DNA of 51,097 nucleotides from positions 1 through 51,097 of the forward strand of contig NZ_LBMW01000053.1 in assembly GCF_026168105.1 (NCBI RefSeq). The letters run 5' to 3'. The notes under the pieces are model-generated. The model ran no database searches, had not been told where the DNA came from, and worked only from the letters and a program-made list of their open reading frames with translations. Shown piece after piece: positions 16,733-25,664 of this stretch. Numbering within the stretch: position 1 is the first letter of the stretch; every line of letters starts with the position of its first letter. The translations under genes and the position numbers were made by a program. Source of the stretch: Streptomyces hygroscopicus (GTDB lineage Bacteria > Actinomycetota > Actinomycetes > Streptomycetales > Streptomycetaceae).

Positions 16733-17238
16733 GGCTCGGCATCGCGACCGGGTGGGGGCCGGTGCCCGTCGGCGGGGACGGCTCGCCGGACGCGGCGCAG
16801 TTTGAGAGCGAAGGCCAGTGCCGCCGCACCGAACAGCACGCAGGTGATCGCCAGCCACCGGCCGAGGTATACCCCTTCCGGCAAGCGGGTGTCGTCTCGG
16901 TAAGGGATCGCCAGATCGAGGATGAGGGGGAACCACACGAGCAGCAGCACACCGGACAGGAAGGTGGGTACGCGCAGGTAGTTGATCCATGCCACGGTCG
17001 GTACCCGGCCAGTGCGATGCCGCGGCACGGAGTGAGCCGACAGGTCGGCGAGCGAGTACAGAGGCAGCAGGATCAGGTCGTGAAGGATTGCCGCCCCCAC
17101 GAACCAGATCGCCACCTCGAGCGGCCGAACGGCGAACAGGCGCACCATGGCGTAGGCCGTGAGGGCGAAGGAGCAGATCAGCACAAGCAGGTGCAGGGGC
17201 CCGGAGCCGTACCAGCGAACGAAGCGTGCCATGGTCAT
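16729..17238 (-). CDS. integral membrane protein of the oxidoreductase operon
   Basis: A 169-residue protein with about four hydrophobic segments (approximately residues 15-36, 42-62, 91-113 and 128-146) and an arginine/proline-rich cytoplasmic tail. The ATG at 17238 overlaps the upstream oxidoreductase stop (ATGA), and its own TGA overlaps the methyltransferase GTG. The tight coupling suggests it serves as membrane partner, electron carrier anchor or assembly factor for the oxidoreductase. There are few histidines in the membrane segments, so it is not an obvious heme protein. No named family recognised. Confidence 0.75.
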   Translation of the reverse strand: MTMARFVRWYGSGPLHLLVLICSFALTAYAMVRLFAVRPLEVAIWFVGAAILHDLILLPLYSLADLSAHSVPRHRTGRVPTVAWINYLRVPTFLSGVLLLVWFPLILDLAIPYRDDTRLPEGVYLGRWLAITCVLFGAAALAFALKLRRVRRAVPADGHRPPPGRDAEP

Positions 17239-18614
17239 GTCCTGAAGGTGAGCCGGTGCACCCACTTGGTGTTGTTCACGCCGGGGTTGGCCGGGACGAT
17301 GATCCGGGCCGGATAGCCGTGGTCGAGCGAGAGGTCCGCGCCGTTGACACGCAGGGCGAGCAGAGATCGCGGGTCGTGGATCTGGTTGCCGCGCAGCACC
17401 ACCGAGCGGAAAGCACCGCGCGATTGGACGGATTCCACCAGGACGCTTCCGGCCCCGGGCAGCCCCGCCATGGCGGCCAGGTCGGTGAGCCTGAGGCCGC
17501 TCCAGTGCTGGTCCTCGGTGGACCATCCCTCCACGCAGGCGATCGGCAGGAGAGCGTCGTGCCGGCGCATCGCCAGGAGCTGCGCGCGCGTGAAGACCAG
17601 CATCGGTGCACGGCCGCGTACCTCCAGCCGCCACGCAGGACCCACATGTGCCGGGTTGATGCCGACGGCCGCGGCCGTCTTGTTGATCTGGAAGTCCATC
17701 GGGCCGCCGCCGGGGTTGCGGTTGTGCGGCGCGAACAAGGCGGTGTTCCGCAGCCGGCCCCCGATGCTCTGCCCGGCCGTGACTACCAGCAGGGTCAGCG
17801 AGCCCACCCCCACCAACCCCACGGCGCCACGCCGCGTCATCGTCGGCGCCGCCGGTGCGGTCGGCACCAGTCCGTCGGGGTCGGGCGGCTCGGGCACGGT
17901 GTGCGCGAGGTCGGTGCGCAGTTCCGTGGCCAGACTGCGTGAGCCCAGTGCGCGTGACATCCGGCCCAGTTTGAGGCACACATGAACGATGAACGCGGCG
18001 ATGAACACCCACGCGCCGTAGAAGTGCAGGGTGTAGAACGAGCCGGGAAAGACGTAGTACAGCTGAATGTTGAGGATCCCGGTCACGAACTCGAAGATGA
18101 CGCCGCCCACCAGCATCAGCAGGGACAGCTGCTCCAGACCGTGGGCGACACTCCGCACCGGCAGCCACTCGAACAGCTTCGGGATCACCGACCACAACTT
18201 GCCCAGCAGCACGGGCACGAGGACCACGCCCAGCGTGACGTGCACGCCCTGGGTCAGCCGGTACAGCCAGTAGGGGTGTGTAGGCCAGTCGAACAAATAG
18301 AAACCCAGCAGGCCCTTGTCGGGAGTCATGTCATTGTGCGGGCCGAGATCGGGGTTGTAGGCGGCGTAGGAGAGCGCGCCAGTGAGGAAGAGCACCGGAA
18401 TGCCGACCAGCAGCACCAGGCCGAACACCGACGTCAGCCAGGGACCCCGGATCGGACTACGCCAGAACCCGGGCCGAAAAGGCCCCGGCGGCGCAGGCGT
18501 CTCCCCGATCCGCCGCGCGATGGCCCGGGCACGCGCGGCAGCCGCAGCGCCACCGGCAGCCACAGCGGCGCCGATCCGCCGGAGACGCCACCGCGCATGC
18601 GCGTCCTCCGGCAT
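17235..18614 (-). CDS. fusion of b561-type cytochrome and sulfite-oxidase-type molybdopterin oxidoreductase
   Basis: A 459-residue membrane redox enzyme. The N-terminal half (about 58-220) has four hydrophobic helices with histidines placed as b-heme ligands: H125 (TQGVHVTLG), H197 (FYTLHFYGAW) and H211 (FIVHVCLK). After a linker and another hydrophobic stretch with a twin arginine (MTRRGAVGLVG, about 259-280), the C-terminal domain (about 300-459) is of the sulfite oxidase/YedY type. Its LPIACVEGWSTEDQHWSG contains C360, the predicted molybdenum-ligating cysteine. It probably moves electrons between an extracytoplasmic substrate and the quinone pool. The ATG at 18614 has a GGAG site seven bases upstream. 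First gene of a coupled operon; substrate unknown. Confidence 0.87.
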   Translation of the reverse strand: MPEDAHARWRLRRIGAAVAAGGAAAAARARAIARRIGETPAPPGPFRPGFWRSPIRGPWLTSVFGLVLLVGIPVLFLTGALSYAAYNPDLGPHNDMTPDKGLLGFYLFDWPTHPYWLYRLTQGVHVTLGVVLVPVLLGKLWSVIPKLFEWLPVRSVAHGLEQLSLLMLVGGVIFEFVTGILNIQLYYVFPGSFYTLHFYGAWVFIAAFIVHVCLKLGRMSRALGSRSLATELRTDLAHTVPEPPDPDGLVPTAPAAPTMTRRGAVGLVGVGSLTLLVVTAGQSIGGRLRNTALFAPHNRNPGGGPMDFQINKTAAAVGINPAHVGPAWRLEVRGRAPMLVFTRAQLLAMRRHDALLPIACVEGWSTEDQHWSGLRLTDLAAMAGLPGAGSVLVESVQSRGAFRSVVLRGNQIHDPRSLLALRVNGADLSLDHGYPARIIVPANPGVNNTKWVHRLTFRT

Positions 18615-18959
18615 CGGGCGCTCCGGCCGCCCGGATGAACCGGGCTGTGACGGTCGTCCGCCGTTACCCGTCAGCCGTGTCCTCCATCCCAGAGCCCCGC
18701 CCTCAAGGGCGGCCGGTCCACCCGTCAGAACGTCTTCCAGAACACGACCGATGAGACCACTACAGAATGTCACTTCGCCGGTCGACCAACCCTTTGCGTC
18801 GTCGTCAAGGCACAGGCTGATACCCGAGTGGCCGGACCCCGTCAGCTGAACGGTGGAGTCCCTGCCTCCTGGCAGCAGCGACAGCGCACATGGTGCGTGA
18901 GACTGAGCACGATAGGTGTCGTCAATCGTCCTTCCCGACCTGGTCTTTCTTGAAGGGCT

Positions 18960-20060
18960 GAGCACGACATCTGTCAGAAGTCGTCCGCCGCACAGGCCTG
19001 GCACCCGGCGACCGCCCCGGCCTGCCCACCCGCCTGCCCATGAGTTTCCAGCACCACCTGGACGACGCCCACCTCACCGACTTCGCCCGCGCCCACCCAC
19101 CTGGCGCCCGCCGAGGTCACCGACATGCTCCTCGCCCCGCTCGGACAGCGGTACGGGCCACTGAACCCCGCCTTCACCCCACGCATCACCCCAGCCCGGA
19201 TGATCTACGACAACCCGTGGGTCCTGACCCGCTCCACGCGCTACTGCCCACCCTGCCTCACCGGCAACGGCACCCCGATCCAGGACCGCCACGGCGGCCC
19301 CTGGCAACGGCTGTGGCGCCTCCCCGTGATCTTCCTCTGCATCCAGCATCGGAGACTCCTCTCCCACCAGTGCTTCGGATGCGGCATGCCCGTGCAGTCC
19401 GCCCGCACGGCGAGCGCCCTCGCGCGCCTGTCGGACGACGCACTCAACCCCCGGCAGTGCCGTTCCGCGCAGGCTCGGTCGGCACCGACCGAGCAGCCCG
19501 CAACCGCCTGCGGAGCCGACCTGACCCAGCAGGGCCCCCCTGCACGAGGAGCCTGATCCGGTCACCATGAAGGTGCTCTTGCACGTCCAACGGCACCTTG
19601 CGAACTTGATCGTCGCAGGAGGCCCCGCGACCACGATGAGCGCAGGGGCGCCCGTCCCTGTCGCGCATTACTTCGCCGCCCTGCGAGCCGTGGTCGCCAG
19701 GATCTTCCGGACCTGGCCAGAGGCCCGCCCGTACTCCAGCACTCTCGCCCTGGCCGCCACGCTCGACGCGGAACACGCCTCCCGCACCGCGCAGGCCCAG
19801 CCCCTGCTCAAGACCGCCGGCAAGAAGAAGACGTCCAAGCCTTAGACCGCGCCGCCGCAGGACTCCCTGGCCATGGGCGCAGTCCTGGACATCGCGCCCC
19901 AGCTCCTCGCAGCAGCGGAGCCGGATGAAGCGCGAGAGCTCCTGGCCCCGCTCGTGCAGCGGTTGCGCGATGACGACCGCGCGCTCAGCATCTACTTGCG
20001 TCGCCCCGCCTGGATCTCGACGCCAATGAGGACCGCGGTCAGGGACGGCTGTCCTGCACG
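18960..20060 (+). pseudogene. degenerate TniQ-family gene
   Basis: Joined across frames, the sequence reads as a TniQ protein. The pieces are LSEVVRRTGLAPGDRPGLP, ARAxHLAPAEVTDMLLAPLG, QRYGPLNPAF, then the zinc-binding block NPWVLTRSTRYCPPCL, WQRLWRLPVIFLCIQHRRLL and HQCFGCG. After another shift come LLHVQRHLANLIVAGGPATT and later APQLLAAAEPDEARELLAPL. Frameshifts near 19105 and 19540 each coincide with an extra C in a C-run, and a TAG lies at 19843. TniQ is a targeting/accessory factor of Tn7-like and Tn5053-like transposons; no TniA or TniB is present. The exact start and end are not resolved. Confidence 0.75.
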
Positions 20061-20205
20061 CGAGGAGCCCCGCACTCGCCGCGGGGGCGACAGCGGTCCT
20101 CAACACTGAGCCGTCCTGAACCCGAGCCCGCCAGAGGCGCTTGCGGGAGCGCGACGTCTCGGCGACGGCCGAGGATTGCTTCGGCCATCGGACCGGCGCT
20201 GTTTC

Positions 20206-20781
20206 CTACCGGTTGGCGCCCGGCTGCCAGAGGACGTCCCCTCGGGCGACGTTGGCCTGCCGGGCGAGGATGAAAAGCAGGTCGGAGAGCCGGTTCAGGT
20301 ACTTCACCGTGGTGCTGTTCATGGTTTCCCCGTGCTCTTCCAGAGCGGCCCAGGTCGCGCGTTCGGCGCGGCGGACCACGGTTCGGGCCTGATGCAGGAA
20401 GGCGGCAGCGGGCGTTCCGCCGGGGAGAACGAAGCTGCGCAGCTTTTCAAGACCCTCGTTGAACCGGTCGCACTGCTCTTCCAGGAACTCTACGTACGAG
20501 TCCTCCACACGAAGCGAGGCCGTATCGCGCCCGGATTCCGACAGTGGCGTACAGAGATCCGCGCCTACGTCGAACAAGTCGTTCTGGATCCGCACCAAGA
20601 GGGTGGCGATCTCGTCCGGAAGGTCCCCCGCTGCGATAGCCACGCCGATCGTGGAGTTCGCCTCGTCCACGTCGGCGTAGGCCGCAAGCCTCTTGTCCAG
20701 CTTGCTCGTTCCGCTCATGTCGCCAAGAGCGGTCGTGCCGTCGTCTCCCGTCTTCGTGTAGATACGGGTGAGGTTCACCAT
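20206..20781 (-). CDS. PduO-type cob(I)alamin adenosyltransferase
   Basis: A 191-residue enzyme that transfers the adenosyl group of ATP to cob(I)alamin (or its a,c-diamide), making coenzyme B12 in the cytosol. Diagnostic features are the N-terminal RIYTKTGDDGTTALGD, the middle QARTVVRRAERATWAALEE with the conserved arginine/glutamate pair, and the C-terminal KYLNRLSDLLFILARQAN. Length fits the PduO family. The ATG at 20781 has a GGAG eight bases upstream; the longer frame is discarded. It follows the APH-like kinase gene after 35 bp and is probably its operon partner. Confidence 0.94.
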   Translation of the reverse strand: MVNLTRIYTKTGDDGTTALGDMSGTSKLDKRLAAYADVDEANSTIGVAIAAGDLPDEIATLLVRIQNDLFDVGADLCTPLSESGRDTASLRVEDSYVEFLEEQCDRFNEGLEKLRSFVLPGGTPAAAFLHQARTVVRRAERATWAALEEHGETMNSTTVKYLNRLSDLLFILARQANVARGDVLWQPGANR

Positions 20782-20816
20782 GACGTACTCCAAGAGATTC
20801 GCAGCGAAATGAACTG

Positions 20817-21725
20817 TTACGCGTGACGTGCGCTCATCCTGAGCGCGAGTTCTCGTGCGTGGTCGGCTGCTGCCGGTCCACGGCTCGGGTCGGGCGCCTC
20901 GGAAAGGAAGACGAGAGCCAGCATCAGTGCGGCATCCAGGCGGCACACGTACAAGCACGGATCGCTGTCGGGCGGAACCGTTGCCGTCCTCGCGTATCCG
21001 CTGCGGATCGCTGCCATGTCGAGCTCGTTCTCTGGATACCGGGCGTACTCGACCAGGCGCCCGAACTCCAGCGAGGGGGATCCGAGCAGGGCGTTCGACC
21101 AGTCCAGCAGGGCGACGGCCCGTCCCTGCCGGCGCCGGATGTTGTCGCTACGGACATCGAGGTGGAGGAGCCTGTCCTCAGTGAGGCTGGTGAGCTGTTC
21201 GGCGATGAGGGACGCGTCCGGCGGTTTGGGCCAGTCATCGACAAGGTGGCCGATCTCGGCCCAACGGCGCCCGATGCGTGCGGTGATCGCGCTTGCCGTG
21301 GGCGCTCCCTCCGACGCGACGGGCCTCAGGCGCGGCTTCGGCACCTGATGAAGTCGTGCGAGGAGCTGCCCGAGCGCGAAGGAGTCGAGCTCCGACCCGT
21401 CATCGGGGACGTACGCGGACAGTAGTACGTCAGGGGATGCCGGCTCGTCGGCCAGGACGAGTTCCTTCGCCTCCGCGACCGGCAGACCATGGGCGGCCAG
21501 ATGCCTCGCGATCTCGTACTCCTGAAGGAGCAGGGCCCGGGTGTCCACATGGGGGTCATTGGCGTTCGAGTCAAATCGCCGGTGCGCGAGACGCACCGCG
21601 ACGGGCTGCCCGTCGCGCCCCTGCGCCCGGTAGACGGAGAATTCCAGACCCTTGCCGACCAGGTCCAGGCCGCTCAAGCCCCACCGTTCGGCCAGGCTGT
21701 CCAACTCGGCGAATCGCTCACTCAT
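20817..21725 (-). CDS. aminoglycoside phosphotransferase-like kinase
   Basis: A 302-residue kinase of the APH/choline-kinase fold. The nucleotide-binding strand region is LVGKGLEFSVYRAQGRDG, the catalytic loop is RLLHLDVRSDN (aspartate and asparagine conserved), and the metal site is ALLDWSNALLGSPSLEFGRL. I choose the ATG at 21725 because a GAAGG site lies upstream; a GTG at 21734 is the alternative. The start overlaps the 3' end of an MFS-transporter fragment, and the B12 adenosyltransferase follows after 35 bp. The substrate could be an antibiotic, a sugar or another small alcohol; the operon suggests metabolism rather than resistance, but this is inference. Confidence 0.8.
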   Translation of the reverse strand: MSERFAELDSLAERWGLSGLDLVGKGLEFSVYRAQGRDGQPVAVRLAHRRFDSNANDPHVDTRALLLQEYEIARHLAAHGLPVAEAKELVLADEPASPDVLLSAYVPDDGSELDSFALGQLLARLHQVPKPRLRPVASEGAPTASAITARIGRRWAEIGHLVDDWPKPPDASLIAEQLTSLTEDRLLHLDVRSDNIRRRQGRAVALLDWSNALLGSPSLEFGRLVEYARYPENELDMAAIRSGYARTATVPPDSDPCLYVCRLDAALMLALVFLSEAPDPSRGPAAADHARELALRMSARHA

Positions 21726-21879
21726 CGTGTGCACCTTCGGGGGTCTTGGGGGCGTCGGTGATTCTGCTGTCCTTCAGCAGGGTGAAAGCGATGGGCAGGC
21801 ACATCACCAGTGTGACCGCGCCGCCGACCGCGAAGGCCGTCTGCGGTCCCTGTGGGGTGCCAATAGTGCCGTGCGCCTT
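21718..21879 (-). pseudogene. 3' end of an MFS transporter gene, 5' part lost
   Basis: The reverse frame ending at the TGA at 21718-21720 reads GTPQGPQTAFAVGGAVTLVM, CLPIAFTLLKDSRI and TDAPKTPEGAHDE. This is a last transmembrane helix plus cytoplasmic tail typical of major facilitator transporters. The stop overlaps the kinase start (ATGAGTGA), so the transporter was the upstream gene of the kinase/adenosyltransferase operon. Similarity breaks near 21880, where the adjacent IS begins, so the insertion removed or displaced the rest of the gene and its promoter. Confidence 0.65.
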
Positions 21880-21916
21880 GTGAGCTGGGCGTTCGCCTGC
21901 GCAGCCGGGATCTTTA

Positions 21917-22998
21917 TCAGGCGGTGTCGCGGTACTCGCGAATCATTCCGCCGAGGATGTCGTGGCGCTGGATACGCAGGGCCGGGAACGGTATGACGTT
22001 CGGTTCGTCGGAAGGCGCCCGGAGATCCAGTGCCCGGTGTGGCCTTCCTGTGTTGTGGTGCGCCGCGTACTCGGCGAGGACGCGTCGGCTGTGTTGCTCG
22101 TTGTAGATCAGGATCCGGTCGGTGCACTCGGCGCGGACGCTGCGGATGAACCGCTCGACGTGGGCGTTCATCCTCGGCGCCTGCGGTGCGGTCTTGAGGA
22201 TCTCGATGTTCTCGCTGGTGAACACGGCGTCGAAAGCCTGGGTGTAACGGCTGTCACGGTCGCGCAGCAGGTAACGGAAGCCGGAGACCCGATCGCCGAG
22301 ATCGGCCAGGAGGTTTCTGGCGAGCTGGGTGGCCCAGGCCGATGTTGGGTGGGCGGTCACGCCGAGGACGTGCACGGTGCGGCTGCCGACCTCCATGACG
22401 GCGAAGGCGTAGAGCCTGGTCAAGCCCGCGGTATCGACGTGGAAGAAGTCGGCTGCGAGTAGGCCGGAGGCCTGCGCGCGCAGGAACTCGCGCCAGTTAC
22501 GTAGGCCCGGTGGTGGGGCCGCGTCGTGGTGCTGACCCGAGTCTGGCGGAACGCAGGATGCGGCGGATGGTGGAGGCACCGACCCGGTGCCCGAGCCGAC
22601 GCAGTTCGCCTTGGATGCGGGTTGAGCCCCAGGTCGGGTTCTCGCGTGCCAGGCGCAGGATCAGAGCGGTGACTTGCTCGGATATCGGCGGCCGCCCGGT
22701 CCGTGCGGGTTTCTGCCGCCACTTCCAGCGGATCAGGCGTCGGTGCCAGGACAGCAGTGTGCCGGGGGTGACCAGGGCGGTGTCGGCGGAGCCTGCCGGG
22801 CAGGTGCCGAGCGAGAGCGGCGAGGACCGCACGCTCCGGCCAGGTCAGCCGCGGTCGGACACCGAGCTGCCGGCGCAGTATCGCATTCTCATGGCGCAGC
22901 GCGAGCAGTTCTACGTCCCTCGCCCGGTCGGCACAGGAGAGGAGCAGGATCAGTCCGAGGAGCCGACTGAAGATCAGGTAGAGCATGCGCAACGCCAT
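21917..22998 (-). pseudogene. frameshifted transposase of an IS3/IS481-like integrase-core element
   Basis: Three reverse frames make one transposase. The first reads MALRMLYLIFSRLLGLILLL and LLALRHENAILRRQLG. The second is VTPGTLLSWHRRLIRWKWRQ and ENPTWGSTRIQGELRRLGHR with VGASTIRRILRSARLG. The third is the rve domain: LLAADFFHVDTAGLTRLYAF, FRYLLRDRDSRYTQAFDAVF, PRMNAHVERFIRSVRAECTD and GRPHRALDLRAPS. The catalytic D, D and E residues are in DFFHVD, RDRDSRY and HVERF. Frameshifts near 22800 and 22545 split the normally single ORF, so it is probably inactive. The stop is at 21917. Element ends were not established. Confidence 0.8.
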
Positions 22999-23139
22999 GC
23001 AGTCCGAGCCTGTCAGGACTGCCGCCCCTCGCAAAGTTCCTGGTCAGCAGCGATACGTGAGTTTCGGCACCCTACAGGCCTGCTCTGGGCGAGGTCGCCG
23101 GGAGGACGGCCGCCCCGCCGAACGCCCCACGCTGGTGCG

Positions 23140-24627
23140 TTACTCTCCGCGGGGCTGAGTCAGTGCCTGAAGTCGGCCGTCTGCCAGTCCGAGCTGGCCG
23201 GCCGCGCGGATCGCCAGCCAGACTTCGGTAAAGGCCTCGGTCGAGGACAGGTCACGTCCGGTCAGCGCGGCGAAGCGGCGCAGTCGGTAGGCGAGGGTAT
23301 TGGGGTGGATGTGCAGCGCCGTGGCCGCGGCCTCGGTGCGGCGGTTGTGCTCCATCCAGGTGCGTACGGAGACGAGCAGTTGGGCGTCGTGGGCTGCGTC
23401 GTACCGCAGCGCGTCGCCGAGCACGTGCTCGACCAGCGCGCGCAGAACTGACGGATCGTCGGGAAGCCACCGTCCCGTGGTGTCCTTGCCGTAACGGACC
23501 AGGGACTGGCCCGACTCGACAGCTTTGGACACCGCCCACAGCGCTTCGCGCTGGGCAACGCGCAGTGACTCCCCGGGTGGGACGGGGCGGCTCATGCCGG
23601 CTGACAGGCCGGGGATGCCGGCGAGTGCTGCGCCCACCTCGGGCAGGCCAAGGAGGTAGCGCTCCTCTCCCCGGTTGAGCAGTAGGAACGGCAGTTCGTC
23701 CAGTGCCCGCAGCAGGTCGTCCTCGCGTACCGCGCGGACGACCACCAACACCATGTCGCCCTCGATGGACAGCCGGGCCAGCCGGCGCTTGGCGGTGGTC
23801 GGGTCCAGCACGTCCTGCAGCAGCTCAGCCAGAGTCTCGGCGCCTTCGCGGCGCAGCGTCTCGCGCTCATGCCGGAGCATGACCAGCTGCAGCGCCGCCA
23901 CGGTGGCGATGTGCTGGACCACGGCGAGCCCAGCCGGGCGGGCCCCCTGCCGCGCGAAGGCGACCAGGAATCCGGCCGGACCGCCGGGCGCGAGCACGGG
24001 CAGCGCAAAGCCTCCGGGGATTGTTGGTGGGGCGTCCGCCGAGTCGGGCAGCACGGCGGGGTCAGGCACCGGAATGCCGGGCAGCAGCGGCCGGCCCTGC
24101 GGGGTGCACGCGAAGACCTGGTAGCCGGAGAGCGACTCCAGGCGGCGGAAGAGCACGGTCGTGTCGAGATTCTCCGTGGCCAGCCGGCGCAGCGCGCCGA
24201 AGACCTGGAGCTGGGCACCCAGGCGCTGCCGGGCGTCCTCCTGGACGGCCGCGGCGACCTCCTGGGCGACGGCGATGAAGGGGACCGCGAGGGGAATTTC
24301 GAGCACGGGAATCCCGCGTTCCTCCGCCGCTTGGAGGAAGGCTCGGTGCAGCGGCGGTACGTGCAGCTGCGCCGAGAGCGCCAGGGCGGAGACCCCGGCG
24401 TCGTCGAGGCGCTCCAGATAGGCCCGTTGCCGGGCCGCGGTACGGGGGAGGGCCAGCCCGGTCGTCATGATCAACTCGGCGCCGACCAGCCAGGGGGTGG
24501 GGTCCTCCAGCTCGCTCACATGAGCCCAGGACACCGACCGTGACAGCCCGGACCCACCCGCCAGGACGCGCAGCTGGAGAGCGGGAAAGGAGAGCAGGTC
24601 CTCGACGGTCAGCTTGTGGTTGGACAC
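23140..24627 (-). CDS. PucR-family transcriptional regulator
   Basis: About 495 residues. The N-terminal PucR ligand-binding domain (about 5-130) includes LTVEDLLSFPALQLRVLAGG and SWAHVSELEDPTPWLVGAEL. A middle GGDEF/CdaR-like region (about 285-390) follows. The C-terminal HTH_30 domain contains WMEHNRRTEAAATALHIHPN and TLAYRLRRFAALTGRDL, typical of the family. I prefer the GTG at 24627, eight bases after AGGG; a GTG at 24636 is possible. It diverges from the agmatinase/NTF2/permease operon across about 95 bp and is its likely regulator. PucR proteins often control use of nitrogen-rich compounds (purines, amino acids, polyamines). Confidence 0.92.
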   Translation of the reverse strand: MSNHKLTVEDLLSFPALQLRVLAGGSGLSRSVSWAHVSELEDPTPWLVGAELIMTTGLALPRTAARQRAYLERLDDAGVSALALSAQLHVPPLHRAFLQAAEERGIPVLEIPLAVPFIAVAQEVAAAVQEDARQRLGAQLQVFGALRRLATENLDTTVLFRRLESLSGYQVFACTPQGRPLLPGIPVPDPAVLPDSADAPPTIPGGFALPVLAPGGPAGFLVAFARQGARPAGLAVVQHIATVAALQLVMLRHERETLRREGAETLAELLQDVLDPTTAKRRLARLSIEGDMVLVVVRAVREDDLLRALDELPFLLLNRGEERYLLGLPEVGAALAGIPGLSAGMSRPVPPGESLRVAQREALWAVSKAVESGQSLVRYGKDTTGRWLPDDPSVLRALVEHVLGDALRYDAAHDAQLLVSVRTWMEHNRRTEAAATALHIHPNTLAYRLRRFAALTGRDLSSTEAFTEVWLAIRAAGQLGLADGRLQALTQPRGE

Positions 24628-24722
24628 AAGAAGCACCCTAGTATCTTCATCCCAGAGACAATTGTTCGCTCAGTCACGGTCATCCCACACTGGGGCACAC
24701 TCCAAGCACGACAGGAGAACCG
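24628..24722. promoter_or_regulatory. divergent promoter/operator region, PucR and agmatinase operon
   Basis: About 95 bp separate the two divergent starts. It includes the 8-bp palindrome ACAATTGT (within GAGACAATTGTTCGC), a candidate PucR site, and an AGGAG ribosome binding site at 24713-24717 for the agmatinase ATG. No clear -35/-10 could be assigned. Confidence 0.45.
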
Positions 24723-24725
24723 GTG

Positions 24726-25664
24726 ATGACTGAGCCCGTGGGACCCGTCGACTCCTCGCGCATTCCGCGCTTCGCCGAGCCCGCCACGTTCGCGCGGCTG
24801 CCCCGCCTCGATCGGGTGGGCCGGTGCGATGGCGCCGTGGTCGGCGTGCCCTTCGACAGCGGGGTGTCCTACCGGTCCGGCGTGCGATTCGCGTCGGCGG
24901 CGGTGCGCGAGGCCAGTCGGCTCCTGCGCCCGTACCACCCGGGACTTGACGTCTCCCTGTTCGCCGCGATGCAGGTGGCGGGCGCCGGTGACATCGCGGT
25001 CAACACGTTCGCCATGAACGAGGCGGTCGAGCACCCCGCGGGCGAGCTCAGCTACGACGGGACCCGGCCGGTCACCATCGACGGCGACCACACCATCGCG
25101 CTGCCGCTGCCGCGGGCTCTGTCGAAGCGGCACGGCTCGATCGCCGTACTCCACTTCGACACCCACCTGGATGCCTGGGACACCTACTTCGGGGCCGAGT
25201 ACACCCACGGCACGCCGTTCCGCCGTGCGATGGAGAAGGGGGTCCTCGACACCGAGGCGCTCAGCCACGTCGGCACGTGCGGCTCCCCCTACGGCAAGAA
25301 GGACCTCGAGGAGGACCGTCGGCTCGGCTTCGGCATCGTCACCGCAGGCGACGTCCTGCGCCGTGGCGTGTCCGAGGTGGCGGACGCGCTGCGGCAGCGG
25401 ATCGGCGACCGCCCGCTCTACGTCTCCGTCGACATCGACGTGCTGGACCCGGCCCATGCGCCCGGAACCGGCATCCCCGAGGCCGGCGGCCTGACCAGCC
25501 GCGGGCTGCTGGAGATCCTTCGCGGCCTGGCCGGCGCCAACCTGGTCGGCGCCGACGTGGTGGAGGTGGCCCCCGCCTACGCCCACGCCGAGATCACTTC
25601 CGTGGCCGCCTCCCACGTCCCCTACGACCTGGTCAGCCTGCTCGCCCTGGGAGGCAGGCTATGA
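24726..25664 (+). CDS. agmatinase/ureohydrolase-family enzyme
   Basis: A 312-residue manganese-dependent ureohydrolase (arginase/agmatinase family), which hydrolyses a guanidino group to urea plus amine. Metal ligands are visible: H122 in IDGDHTIALP, D145, H147 and D149 in HFDTHLDAWD, and D236 and D238 in SVDIDVLDP. VPFDSGVSYRSGVRFASAAV is the agmatinase-like N-terminal block. Two details differ from the textbook sequence: DGDH replaces GGDH before the first histidine, and the late loop is GTGIPEAGGL. The substrate may therefore be agmatine, guanidinobutyrate, guanidinopropionate or guanidine. The ATG at 24726 is eight bases after AGGAG. The stop overlaps the next ATG. Confidence 0.9.
   Translation: MTEPVGPVDSSRIPRFAEPATFARLPRLDRVGRCDGAVVGVPFDSGVSYRSGVRFASAAVREASRLLRPYHPGLDVSLFAAMQVAGAGDIAVNTFAMNEAVEHPAGELSYDGTRPVTIDGDHTIALPLPRALSKRHGSIAVLHFDTHLDAWDTYFGAEYTHGTPFRRAMEKGVLDTEALSHVGTCGSPYGKKDLEEDRRLGFGIVTAGDVLRRGVSEVADALRQRIGDRPLYVSVDIDVLDPAHAPGTGIPEAGGLTSRGLLEILRGLAGANLVGADVVEVAPAYAHAEITSVAASHVPYDLVSLLALGGRL

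Noticed and set aside
20167..20186. Hairpin GGCCGA/TCGGCC as terminator of the adenosyltransferase gene
   Set aside because: Only a 6-bp stem with an 8-base loop and no U-run; too weak to annotate in high-GC DNA.
20817..21725. Antibiotic-resistance aminoglycoside phosphotransferase
   Set aside because: Only the general APH fold is visible; the operon with a B12 adenosyltransferase argues for metabolism.
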